From assembly GCF_022201045.2 (NCBI RefSeq), contig NC_068559.1, positions 29,457,501 to 29,521,500 on the forward strand: DNA of 64,000 nucleotides. The letters are read 5' to 3'. Positions 1 to 10,008 of the stretch are shown here, piece by piece. The notes beneath the pieces were generated by a model. The model was not told where the DNA came from. It saw only the letters and a list, made by a program, of their open reading frames with translations, and did no database searches. Within the stretch, counting starts at the first letter, position 1. Every line of letters begins with the position of its first letter. The position numbers were made by a program, and so were the translations under genes. Origin of the DNA: Citrus sinensis. Lineage: Eukaryota > Streptophyta > Magnoliopsida > Sapindales > Rutaceae.

Positions 1-2
1 CA

Positions 3-2438
3 GGGAAATTCCTGGGATTCATGGTGAGCCATAGGGGGATTGAAGCAAATCCCGAGAAGATCCAGGCGATTGTGCAAATGACGTCTCCTCGAAACCTGAA
101 GGAGATGCAGAGCCTCACGGGGAGGTTGGCGGCGTTGAGCAGATTCATATCCAAGGCTACAGATAAGTGTCAGCCATTCTTTCAAGTGATAAGGAAGGGA
201 AAGAAAACGGAATGGACCCCAGAATGCGAGGAAGCCTTCCGGAACTTGAAGCATTACTTGCAGCAAGCTCCGCTACTGTCCACACCGAGGGATGGGGACA
301 AGTTGAATCTGTATTTGGCGGTATCTGATCGGGCCGCCAGTTCCGTTCTGGTGAGAGAGGAAGAAGGAATTCAGTATCCGATATACTACACCAGCAAGGC
401 CCTGCTCGACGCTGAGACCAGATACCCAACGATGGAGAAATGGGCACTGGCCCTTGTGGTTGCTGCTCGGAAGTTGAGGCCGTACTTTCAAGCATTCCCG
501 GTCTCGGTAATCACCAACCAGCCATTGCGTCAAATTCTGCACAAGCCGGATGCCTCTGGTCGGCTCGTCAAATGGGCTGTAGAGCTGAGCGAATTCGACT
601 TAGACTATAAACCCCGCGCGGCGATAAAGGCCCAGGCAATGGCCGATTTCGTAGCTGAGTTCGCGGAGCCCGAAGTATGCTTGGGTCAGCAAGATGCAGA
701 TGTAGGCAACGACGAAACTCAAGTATGGCAGATATCTGTGGATGGGTCATCAGGAGAGCGGGGTTCAGGAGCAGGGATTGTCCTGGAAGGCCCAGAGGGG
801 GAGGAGATCTCTTATGCTGTAAAGTTGGAATTTGCAGCCACAAATAACCAGGCAGAATATGAAGCCTTGATAGCAGGGCTGGAATTGGCTAGGGCCGTGA
901 AAGCGGACAGAGTTAAGATCAGAACCGATTCCCAGCTGGTTGCGAATCATGTCAGTGAAAGATTCCAACCAAGAGAGGAGAAGATGGAACAATACCTAAG
1001 GATAGTCAGGCAGATGATGGGGAAGTTCGAAGCAGTGGAGGCGATACAAATCCCCAGGGAGCAGAATAGTCGAGCAGACATTTTGGCTAGGATGGCAGCC
1101 GTCGCCGACCCAAAAATGCCAAAGTCGGTCCCCCTAGAAGTGAAGTCTCGCCCGAGTATCGAGCAAAATTTGGGGGTGTTGCGGATAGAACAAAAAAGCT
1201 CGTGGAGGGACCCGATAGTTTCATACCTTAGAGACGGGGTCTTACCACCAGATAAGCTACGGGCTCGGAAGATTAGAGCTCAGGCCTCGAGATACACGAT
1301 GATCGATAGGGTACTGTATCGACGAGGATATACATTACCGTTCCTTCGGTGTTTGGACGATGACGACGCGGATTACGTGCTGAGGGAAGTGCATGAAGGA
1401 ATTTGCGGAAATCATTCTGGCGGGAGGTCCCTGGCCCACAAGGTTCTAAGGCAGGGATATTTCTGGCCGACGATGCACCAGGATGCGCAAAGGAAGACCA
1501 GGAGCTGTGCAAGCTGCCAGAGTTTTGCGAATTTCTCTAACCAACCACCAGAGAAGCTCACCTCCATGGCCTCCCCTTGGCCATTCGCTCAATGGGGAAT
1601 TGATCTGATCGGCCCATTGCCAAAGGGACGAGGAGCAGCAACACATGCAATAGTCGCTATAGATTACTTCACGAAGTGGATAGAGGTAGAAGCCCTTAGC
1701 AGAATCACAGAGAAGAAAACAACAGACTTCGTGTGGAGAAACCTGGTCTGTCGATACGGGATCCCATATGCCTTGGTAACGGATAATGGCAGGCAGTTCG
1801 ATAATCACAGCTTCAGGGATTTCTGCCAGAACCTCGGGATAGAGCTGAAGTATTGCTCGCCTGCTCACCCTCAATCGAATGGACAAGTAGAAGCAGCCAA
1901 CAAGACAGTCAAAAGGCTTCTGAAAACCAGGCTCGGAGCAAAAAAGGGTGCGTGGGTTGACGAGCTGTCAGGTGTACTATGGGCATACAGAACAACCCAC
2001 AAAACCGCAACGGGGGAGACACCGTTCGCTTTGGCTTTCGGACATGAAGCGGTCGTGCCGGCTGAGGTAGGAACGGCCACACACCGGACAGATCATTTCA
2101 ATGAACAGGAGAACGACGAGCAGATATGTTTGAATCTTGATCTGCTAATGGAGAGGAGGGAACAAGCAGCCGAGCGATCAGTCACTTACCAACAGAGGGT
2201 TGCTCGGTATTATAACCAGAAGGTGAATATACGGCAATTCAGGGTCGGAGACTGGGTACTGAGAAGAGTGAATCAGAGCACCAAAGATTCGACTCAAGGA
2301 GTGCTGGGACCGAATTGGGAAGGGCCGTATAGAGTCAAGCAGATAGCGGGGCCCGGAGCTTACAAGCTGGTTCGCGCGGACGGCCACGAAGTGAAACGCC
2401 CATGGAACGCAGCACACCTCCGAAAATACTTCCAGTAA
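3..2438 (+). CDS. Retrotransposon pol, C-terminal part (RT end, two RNase H domains, integrase)
   Basis: Partial: the frame is open from base 3 (GKFLGF before the first Met at 21), so the true start lies left of the window. Order from that Met: the reverse transcriptase end and connection (about 1-70); a first RNase H-like domain (about 85-215) in which the usual TDAS motif reads LAVSD, so its first catalytic Asp seems lost; a second RNase H (about 238-360) with an intact D-E-D-D set (VDGSS, AEYEAL, TDSQ, RADILA); integrase with an HHCC zinc finger ending CASC (about 455-500), a DDE core (GIDLIGPLP, VTDNGRQFD, NGQVEAANK) and a GPY/F-type C-terminus (WEGPYRV). No chromodomain follows. A degenerate first and intact second RNase H is the known arrangement of Tat elements, where the second took over the activity. 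Confidence 0.93.
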   Translation, partial: GKFLGFMVSHRGIEANPEKIQAIVQMTSPRNLKEMQSLTGRLAALSRFISKATDKCQPFFQVIRKGKKTEWTPECEEAFRNLKHYLQQAPLLSTPRDGDKLNLYLAVSDRAASSVLVREEEGIQYPIYYTSKALLDAETRYPTMEKWALALVVAARKLRPYFQAFPVSVITNQPLRQILHKPDASGRLVKWAVELSEFDLDYKPRAAIKAQAMADFVAEFAEPEVCLGQQDADVGNDETQVWQISVDGSSGERGSGAGIVLEGPEGEEISYAVKLEFAATNNQAEYEALIAGLELARAVKADRVKIRTDSQLVANHVSERFQPREEKMEQYLRIVRQMMGKFEAVEAIQIPREQNSRADILARMAAVADPKMPKSVPLEVKSRPSIEQNLGVLRIEQKSSWRDPIVSYLRDGVLPPDKLRARKIRAQASRYTMIDRVLYRRGYTLPFLRCLDDDDADYVLREVHEGICGNHSGGRSLAHKVLRQGYFWPTMHQDAQRKTRSCASCQSFANFSNQPPEKLTSMASPWPFAQWGIDLIGPLPKGRGAATHAIVAIDYFTKWIEVEALSRITEKKTTDFVWRNLVCRYGIPYALVTDNGRQFDNHSFRDFCQNLGIELKYCSPAHPQSNGQVEAANKTVKRLLKTRLGAKKGAWVDELSGVLWAYRTTHKTATGETPFALAFGHEAVVPAEVGTATHRTDHFNEQENDEQICLNLDLLMERREQAAERSVTYQQRVARYYNQKVNIRQFRVGDWVLRRVNQSTKDSTQGVLGPNWEGPYRVKQIAGPGAYKLVRADGHEVKRPWNAAHLRKYFQ

Positions 2439-2600
2439 GACTTGCTCACATTTTAAAGCAATTTCTGCTCATGCTGTCTATCTTTTATTTTTTATGTTTT
2501 ATGTCCGAACAATTTCATGTAAGTCAAATCCTGCCATTAATGTAACGTCGACGAATTTATTTCGCTTGAAACCGAAAAAAAAAAAAAAAAAAAATCCTAA

Positions 2601-4600
2601 GGCATGCAAAGGCTCGCCAAGTCTCAGAGCCTGTCTTATGGCGAGACAGAAGCCAAGCATGCCAGGATCTGCTCGGCCATGAGAAGGCAGCAGAATCCAA
2701 ATCGTTTGAAGAAAATCCTAAGGCATGCAAAGGCTCGCCAAGTCTCAGAGCCTGTCTTATGGCGAGACAGAAGCCAAGCATGCCAGGATCTGCTCGGCCA
2801 CGAGAAGGCAGCAGAATCCAAATCGTTTGAAGAAAATCCTAAGGCATGCAAAGGCTCGCCAAGTCTCAGAGCCTGTCTTATGGCGAGACAGAAGCCAAGC
2901 ATGCCGGGATCTGCTCGGCCACGAGAAGGCAGCAGAATCCAAATCGTTTGAAGAAAATCCTGAGGCATGCAAAGGCTCGCCAAGTCTCAGAGCCTGTCTT
3001 ATGGCGAGACAGAAGCCAAGCATGCCAGGATCTGCTCGGCCACGAGAAGGCAGCAGAATCCAAATCGTTTGAAGAAAATCCTAAGGCATGCAAAGGCTCG
3101 CCAAGTCTCAGAGCCTGTCTTATGGCGAGACAGAAGCCAAGCATGCCGGGATCTGCTCGGCCATGAGAAGGCAGCAGAATCCAAATCGTTTGAAGAAAAT
3201 CCTAAGGCATGCAAAGGCTCGCCAAGTCTCAGAGCCTGTCTTATGGCGAGACAGAAGCCAAGCATGCCAGGATCTGCTCGGCCACGAGAAGGCAGCAGAA
3301 TCCAAATCGTTTGAAGAAGATTCCCAAGGCATGCAAAGGCTCGCCAAGTCTCAGAGCCTGTCTTATGGCGAGACAGAAGCCAAGCATGCCAGGATCTGCT
3401 CGGCCACGAGAAGGCAGCAGAATCCAAATCGTTTGAAGAAAATCCCAAGGCATGCAAAGGCTCGCCAAGTCTCAGAGCCTGTCTTATGGCGAGACAGAAG
3501 CCAAGCATGCCGGGATCTGCTCGGCCATGAGAAGGCAGCAGAATCCAAATCGTTTGAAGAAAATCTTGAGGCATGCAAAGGCTCGCCAAGTCTCAGAGCC
3601 TGTCTTATGGCGAGACAGAAGCCAAGCATGCCAGGATCTGCTCGGCCACGAGAAGGCAGCAGAATCCAAATCGTTTGAAGAAAATCCTAAGGCATGCAAA
3701 GGCTCGCCAAGTCTCAGAGCCTGTCTTATGGCGAGACAGAAGCCAAGCATGCCAGGATCTGCTCGGCCACGAGAAGGCAGCAGAATCCAAATCGTTTGAA
3801 GAAGATTCCCAAGGCATGCAAAGGCTCGCCAAGTCTCAGAGCCTGTCTTATGGCGAGACAGAAGCCAAGCATGCCGGGATCTGCTCGGCCATGAGAAGGC
3901 AGCAGAATCCAAATCGTTTGAAGAAAATCCTAAGGCATGCAAAGGCTCGCCAAGTCTCAGAGCCTGTCTTATGGCGAGGCAGAAGCCAAGCATGCCAGGA
4001 TCTGCTCGGCCACGAGAAGGCAGCAGAATCCAAATCGTTTGAAGAAAATCCTGAGGCATGCAAAGGCTCGCCAAGTCTCAGAGCCTGTCTTATGGCGAGA
4101 CAGAAGCCAAGCATGCCAGGATCTGCTCGGCCACGAGAAGGCAGCAGAATCCAAATCGTTTGAAGAAAATCCTAAGGCATGCAAAGGCTCGCCAAGTCTC
4201 AGAGCCTGTCTTATGGCGAGACAGAAGCCAAGCATGCCAGGATCTGCTCGGCCACGAGAAGGCAGCAGAATCCAAATCGTTTGAAGAAGATTCCCAAGGC
4301 ATGCAAAGGCTCGCCAAGTCTCAGAGCCTGTCTTATGGCGAGACAGAAGCCAAGCATGCCAGGATCTGCTCGGCCACGAGAAGGCAGCAGAATCCAAATC
4401 GTTTGAAGAAGATTCCCAAGGCATGCGAAGGCTCGACAAAGTCTCAAAGCCTGTCTTAGGGCCAGACAAAAGCCCAGCATGCCAGGATCTGCTCGTTCGC
4501 GAGAAGGCGAGCAGACTCCGAAGCATTCGGAAAGTTTTCTACGGCACGCAAAGGCCTCACCAAGTCTCAAAGCCTGTCTTACGGCGAGACAGAAGCGATC
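2601..4600. repeat. 121-bp tandem repeat array inside the retrotransposon
   Basis: Fifteen nearly identical units of 121 or 122 bp, each starting GGCATGC, begin at 2601, 2722, 2843, 2964, 3085, 3206, 3328, 3449, 3570, 3691, 3813, 3934, 4055, 4176 and 4298; two degenerate units follow from 4419 and about 4538. Each contains an imperfect inverted repeat (CTCGCC...GGCGAG, GTCTC...GAGAC). The array follows an A-tract at 2574-2594 and lies between the pol stop and the end of the antisense gene. Because the unit is not a multiple of three and has few stops, it gives long spurious open frames on both strands; no protein is implied. Tandem arrays at this place are known in Tat elements and can seed satellite DNA. 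Confidence 0.97.
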
Positions 4601-4726
4601 AGCGTTTCAGACGAAAATTAATTCATGAGTACGACACGAGATAGTAATCAACAACATTTTTATTAATGGCTAACAGAGGGGATAAATTTCATAAACGTTG
4701 TTCATTACAATACAAGAAGAAATATA

Positions 4727-6778
4727 TCAAAAAGATGGTGGATCAGTGAGCCGAGCAGCATCGGTTGGCTGGACCTCCTCGGGTGCGGGAGGGGTATCAC
4801 CAGTTGCGTCCGGGGGGGTGCTCGCCTCGCCAACATCAGCAGGGACTGCACGAGGAGGAGAGTTACCCTCCTCAATCACGATCGGCTCTAACCCCTCGGC
4901 ATCTTGCTTGGCCGCCTCCTCGTCCATATGTTGAGCAACACCAGCTGCAAGGTCATCCATCTTCAGATCAGGGTGTTGCTTCCCGAGGACGGCCATGATA
5001 CAACGATACGAATGCCGAAGTCCCTGGTCGTACTGGTTGTCGGCCTCCCTCTCCAAGTTCTCTACATGAGCTCGGTGGGAATCGCGGAGAGATTCGAGCT
5101 GAGCCTCATACATAGCCCTCTGCCCTTGGAGATCCTCCTTAACCTTGGTCAGCTCCTCCTCGAGGGTAATGGCTTTTGCTTGAGCAAGGGACTCTTGCTC
5201 TATTAGCTTGAGGTTCTCAACGTTTAGCTCCCCCGCCTTTTTCTCGGCAACGTCAGCTCTGGTCGTCGCCGATTGAATGTCCTCCTTCATCTTCCTGTCG
5301 TAACGGCCAACCTTGGCCTTATAGTAGGTGGCCATGCAGCTGAGATGGAAAGCACTGTACTGCATGGCTCCCACCAGCTCGCCCAGGGTACAACCGTCAA
5401 AGCCCTCCAGGTCCTTCTTGCTCACGAGTTTAGACAACTCATTGAGATAGGGAACCAGGTGTTCTGGTCGGCTGTCGGGTAAGCGAGACCGAGGCACAAC
5501 AGGTGGAGAAGAGGAAGCAGGATCAGTGGCCGCTCTACTGGATTCCCCGACTTTAGCAGAGGCAGGAGGGAGAGCCTGCAAGGAAGGAACCTGCTGCACG
5601 ATGTTCTTTCGCTTCGCAGCGGGAGCATCTTTGTCCTGGTCCCTATCGGTTGTTGGAGGCCGAGAGCGTTTCCTGGTCAGAGCTCCAATCACTGCGTCCT
5701 CCATCTTATGGCCAGGAAGTATCAACCGAGACTCGAGGAAGTTGTATGTAGATAGCAGTTCTCGGCTCGAGCAGGAATTGGCCAATACAGCCTCGACCCG
5801 TTTAAGCAGACCAGGTCGGAGCGGGAAGTGAACACCCCAGGAAACTACAGCACAAACAGACACTTGGTTAGAGACAAACCAATACAGCAGGAACAATTAT
5901 GGATACAAGACATCTAAAGCGAGCAGGCAACCTGGGACCGTGAAACGGGGTGGGACGCGACAATCCTTCCCGTCTATTTGTGCAACTTGACCCCAGGGAC
6001 CCCCAGCAAAAAAGAATTTCCTCTTCCAAGTCCCACCACCACCAGTTGGAAGATCAGTTATGGGTTTCCTGCTCTTGGTACCAGATTGGAAGTAGTACCA
6101 GCCGGCATCTTTAGGGCTGCTCTTCAGCTGGTACAGGTGCTTCACCTCATCAACCGTGGGCTCGCTTTGGCAACATTTGTCCCACAATATGAACAGACCA
6201 GAGAGCACTCTCCACCCGTTGGGGTTCAGCTGACCAGGAGCCAGATTTAGCCCGTTAAGTATCCGGGCAAAGTAAGGCTGCAAGGGACACCTCAGCCCAT
6301 ACTTAAAGCTCTCCAGATACAGGGTAACGTATCCCCTGGGAGGCCGGCTAGGTGTATCCTTCTTTCCTGGGATCTTAAGAGGTATCTCACCAGGAATACT
6401 ATACCTAAGTCGGAGGTCATTGAGCTCGTCAAACGTGGTCGTACACGACATGTAATCAATGGCATAATCACGCGACAAGGCTCTACCTCCTACTGTACCC
6501 CGTTCTTCTGGTCGTGATGCTCCTGATGGGGACGCCTCACCAGAATCATCCCCTTGACCCTCATTCAAGGTGTTCTCCGATCCAGAAGATCCTTCTTCAT
6601 CGCTACTGTCGCTCGAGGAGGTTGTTTGGGGAGACATCCTCCTAGCGCTAGTACCAACACTAGACCTAATGGGCTCTAAGGGGATCCCGGGATCAAAAGC
6701 AAAATCAGCGGGCAGACTAGGCAAAAAACCTAGTTCGTCGTCACCAACCTCAACGACCTTCTCCTTACCCTTCGACAT
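4727..6778 (-). CDS. Antisense protein of the Tat retrotransposon (putative gypsy-type transposon domain), spliced
   Basis: Two consecutive minus-strand reading frames join into one 654-codon protein if a short intron is removed: exon 1 6778-5932, exon 2 5844-4727. The donor (CCAG/GTTGCC) and acceptor (CTGTAG/TTTCC) keep the frame and give the junction TVP-VSWGVHF. Residues 1-70 are acidic and Ser-rich; about 100-280 resemble the 'putative gypsy type transposon' family (PF04195), with GYVTLYLESFKYGLRCPL and LNPNGWRVLSGLFILW. The C-terminal half has a basic KRKRSRP-like patch and a long coiled coil (about 470-580). The function of this product is unknown; comparable antisense ORFs occur at the same place in Retand-type elements. 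Without splicing the two parts would be separate ORFs of 293 and 389 residues. Confidence 0.75.
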
Positions 6779-7221
6779 ATCCTAAGTTCTAACCAAGACA
6801 CCACCGCCAACTACAACCTCAAGCAAAGCAGAGAGAAAGGAAATTACCTACAACTAACCAATACCGAAAAAAATAGAAGAAATACCTGAAGCAGGGACTC
6901 GGTCAGAGAGAGACAGGGATGACAGCTTTGGCGCCGAGGTTCATTCGCCGGAGAGACAAGAATGGAGAAAATGACGAGTTCGTGTTTGAAGATTTTGGGT
7001 TTCCTTACTGAGAAGCAAACTCTTGGGCTGCCAGCATTTAATGACGCATATTCCGAGAATCCCGTAACCGTCGGTTTGAAATTCAAATGGAGGGGGGGGA
7101 TTTCTACCACGTCACCTCGTCCGCAATTAAATGCGACATGACTCCTGGCAGCCTTTTCCAAACCCATGCGAGCGAGTACTATCGAGTTTCTACTGCTGGT
7201 CCACTACATTACCCAACACCA

Positions 7222-7237
7222 GAAACTGGGGGACCGG
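7222..7237 (+). promoter_or_regulatory. Candidate polypurine tract next to the 3' LTR
   Basis: A purine-rich run (AGAAACTGGGGGACCGG) sits directly before the TGTTTGGG taken as the LTR start. Such a tract primes plus-strand synthesis. A second G-run (GGAGGGGGGGGA) near 7088-7100 is an alternative, but no TG follows it. The 6779-7221 stretch between it and the antisense gene shows no other coding sequence and should hold the antisense promoter. Confidence 0.45.
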
Positions 7238-8192
7238 TGTTTGGGAGGGATACTGTTTGGGACAAATGCGTCGAAGGAACCAGGAATGACGAGCAGACAT
7301 CTGATGGCGGAGTTCTGCGAACCGATGTGTTCCGCTAAAGCCTAGCGCGTGGAAGAACAGGATCAGAAACATCCTGCTCGTCCACGATGTTGTCGTCCGC
7401 GAGGCCAATTCCTATAAAAGGCATGAGGCCATTCCGGCTAGAGATCGAGAGGCGAGGAGACCCGGTCGACGGCAGTTGGCAAGACGTGCTCTCCAGCACG
7501 AGAATCTAGGCACAACAGCCACGCTTTCCCCAGAACCGCGACGTAACACGCAAGATCTCACAGAGCCATGACAGCCACACTTTCCCCCGAACCGTGGCGT
7601 AACACGCAAGGTCTCACAGAGCCGTGGCAGCCACGCTTTCCCCTGAACCGTGGCATAACACGCTAGATCCCATGTTTTGCCCATAACGCAGCAGTTGAAG
7701 TCCCATACCGTCTCGAAAAGAGCGGAGGACTGAGATTCAGAGGAAGCCTATAAAAAGGTAGCCAACGAAGGTAAAAGGGTTGGCATTCTTGAGAAAATTG
7801 GAGAAAACCACAAGAAACGCCATAAGACCTGTGGCAAGCTTTTCCCGAACCTTCATATCTGACTTGAGCGTCGGAGGGTTTGCGCCGGGAAAACAACCGG
7901 CGTACTCTGACTTATCTGTGTACGCAGGGACCTCCGGAGAAGAAGCCTGGCGAGGAGACCTCCTGGTAGTGACGAAGTTGATCGAGCAGAGATCCTGATC
8001 GTAGAACGAGGAGAACCGGAATCTCGCATCAACATCTTATGTACCTAGGCGGCACCGCTTCGGGCTGTTGGATTGCAAGCTCTTGCACGCTTGGAACTGG
8101 GAGACAGCATTCAAGGTTGAGTGTTGCCGCTGCTGCTTCAGCTTCCATTTCTGTTTATTGATTAATTACCCACTTCTAAAATGACAGCAACA
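7238..8192 (+). mobile_element. 3' LTR of the Tat element
   Basis: About 955 bp running from TGTTTGGG to CAGCAACA, with matching short ends (TGTT...AACA). Two TATA-like boxes (CTATAAAAGG at 7422-7431, CTATAAAAAGG near 7748) lie inside, as expected for an LTR promoter, and a GC-rich 56-bp triplication lies between them. The 5' LTR is outside the window, so the borders could not be checked by pairing the two copies. Confidence 0.5.
7516..7683. repeat. 56-bp tandem repeat, three copies, in the LTR
   Basis: Units begin CAGCCAC at 7516, 7572 and 7628. Each carries CTTTCCCC, GAACCG, TAACACGC and CACAGAGCC with a few substitutions. They lie between the two TATA-like boxes of the LTR, so they may be promoter-proximal elements; that role is inference. 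Confidence 0.85.
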
Positions 8193-8208
8193 GTCGTTAT
8201 ATTTTCAT

Positions 8209-8887
8209 GGGAAATTTACAACCGTCCACCTGTTTGTTTTGTCTTTTTCAAAAATACACAAACACTTTTTTTTTTTTCAGCGCGCCACCTGAAGTTCACT
8301 TTTTGTTGCATTCTTCCACTTCCGTCTAATTTCCGTTAGCAAATTTAACGGAATGACCTTTTTACCCCTCAAAATTACAATTTAACCCAAAATAAATAGA
8401 AATTGGAGATAAATTGGATGGATTTAATTTTTTTTCAAAGGTGGATGCTAGAAATTGGAGGAAAATAATGTTTGTTGCTTGCTAAATTTAGAAAATTTAT
8501 ATTTATTTTTTTGGGGGAAAATAGTGTTTATTACTTGCTAGATTTAAAAAATTTGTATTTATTTTTTCTCTTTCAAAAAAATAAATACAAATTTTCTAAA
8601 TTTAGCAAGCAACAAACACTATTTTCCTCCAATTTCTAGCATCCACCTTTGAAAAAATTTAAATACATCCAATTTATCTCCAATTTCCATTTATTTTGGG
8701 TTAAATTGTAATTTTGAGGGGTAAAAAGGTCATTTCGTTAACATTCCGTTAAATCTACTAACGGAAATTAGACGGAAGTGGAAAAATGCAACAAAAAGCA
8801 AACTTCAGGTGGCGCACTGAAAAAAAAAAAGTGTTTGTGTATTTTTGAAAAAGGCAAAACAAACAGGTGGACGAGTGTAAATTTCCC
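8209..8887. mobile_element. Mutator-type foldback element (679 bp) with 9-bp target duplication
   Basis: The element is almost entirely one inverted repeat: it begins GGGAAATTTACA and ends TGTAAATTTCCC, and the two arms of about 330 bp match with scattered differences (for example CAGGTGG, GTGTTTGTGTATTTTTGAAAAA and TAACGGAA are mirrored). It is flanked by perfect 9-bp direct repeats, TATTTTCAT, at 8200-8208 and 8888-8896. A 9-bp duplication and G-rich ends point to the Mutator superfamily. It carries no coding sequence and must have used a transposase from elsewhere. It lies only a few bases beyond the presumed LTR end. The transcript of either strand would form a long hairpin. Confidence 0.9.
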
Positions 8888-8896
8888 TATTTTCAT

Positions 8897-10008
8897 TAGC
8901 TTACCAATAACCCGTTACCAGACTGGCTTTGCATGATGTCATGAGACAGATAATAAGACAAGACATGCCTCGTTGGAAAAAAGACAGACACGCACTGTAG
9001 AATACTTCAAAAAAAAAAAAAAAAAAAGAGGGGGTAGAATTGTAGAAGTGGACTTTTCTTTCATTAATGGGGGTGGGTGAAGTAAAAATTTCTCCAAAAT
9101 TTGTGAAACTAGCAATCTAAATTTTGTGTCCACAGACTTGATTTAGGGTTTAGGGTTTAGGGTTGGATGATATTAATTACACTTTTCTTTCATTAATTAC
9201 ACTTTGTAAAATTAATTTAATGAAAATTTAAAGATAAAGTGAATCGGACTTTTTCAAAGAATTACTTTAATTTTACAATGTTATTTGATTATCTTGTGAG
9301 ATTCTGAAATTGTTTTTTTTTTTTTTTACCAAATTAGATTTGTCATCAATTGTGTTATATAAAATTAACGGATTCTTATGTCCCATCGATGCATAATGAA
9401 GTAAGAAATACTTTATTTAATTTTTCTTTTACTTATTCTGATTATTTTGTATGAATCCTTTAGCGTTTTTATGAAATTACTTAATAATAATTTTCATTTT
9501 GAAAAAAAAAAAAGACCGCAGCTTGATTTTTTTTTCCTTAATATGAAATAGTAATTTGAATCTTTTTCTTATTAGTCATCAAGCTCACTCTCCTCATTAG
9601 CGCGTGGTTCTGCAGCTCCTCGAACCAAAATAGGAAATTAGAAAACCGGACCTCAAAAGCTACACTAAATTCTAAATTTTAATAAATCACTTTCAAGTCC
9701 GGTTTTTTTTTTTTGGGTGTTTTTGTTATTTTATTGTAATATTTTTATTTTATTTTTGGCAATTAAAAAAATTAACACTGGAGCTGAAATTTCACAAAGC
9801 CTTGTTCGAACTGGAAAAGCAAAATTTCAAGCGAATCTACGAAGCTAAACTCACAGCACTTGGTGATTTTGTCTCATTGGAGCTTAATTGAACTCAAATC
9901 TCAGCGAACCCGAATCTGTGTCTTCGTCTTCTAGTAATTTTGCTAAAAATTTTCGCTTTGGTTGGTATTTTGAATCGAAAAGGCGTCGTTTTTGGATTAA
10001 AGCTGGCT
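8897..10008. other. Upstream region and 5' leader of the EMSY-LIKE gene
   Basis: No gene. AT-rich DNA with homopolymer tracts (A20 near 9009, T12 near 9315, T11 near 9702). From about 9780 the composition is that of a plant 5' untranslated leader running to the ATG at 10009. The telomere-like motif at 9142 is listed separately. Confidence 0.6.
9142..9162 (+). promoter_or_regulatory. Telomere-like repeat (three TTTAGGG units)
   Basis: Three perfect plant telomere units stand in tandem about 850 bp before the start codon of the EMSY-LIKE gene. On the other strand they read CCCTAAA, which contains the telo-box AAACCCTA known from promoters of plant translation and cell-cycle genes and recognised by telomere-repeat-binding (TRB) factors. 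Whether it acts on this gene is unknown. Confidence 0.6.

Larger units (their letters stand above)
1..8192 (+). mobile_element. Ty3/gypsy retrotransposon, Tat lineage, 3' part only
   Basis: The window opens inside the reverse transcriptase of an LTR retrotransposon and contains everything downstream: end of pol, tandem repeat array, antisense gene, a purine-rich tract and a presumed 3' LTR. Pol without chromodomain, a second RNase H, tandem repeats after integrase and an antisense ORF with a 'putative gypsy type transposon' domain are together characteristic of the Tat (Ogre/Retand-like) lineage. The visible pol frame has no stop or frameshift, so the insertion is probably fairly young. The 5' LTR, gag, protease and most of the reverse transcriptase lie left of the window. 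The right end at 8192 is inferred from a TG...CA pair with TGTT/AACA inner ends and could be off by tens of bases. Confidence 0.85.

Noticed and set aside
157..2417. Minus-strand frames across the pol gene
   Set aside because: Shadows of the well supported plus-strand pol frame.
2601..4418. CRISPR-like regular spacing
   Set aside because: Direct tandem units of 121 bp without unique spacers, in a plant retrotransposon.
2557..4570. Many overlapping long frames on both strands (75-196 codons) in the 121-bp array
   Set aside because: They are by-products of a tandem repeat; the same peptide recurs in shifted frames and no domain is present.
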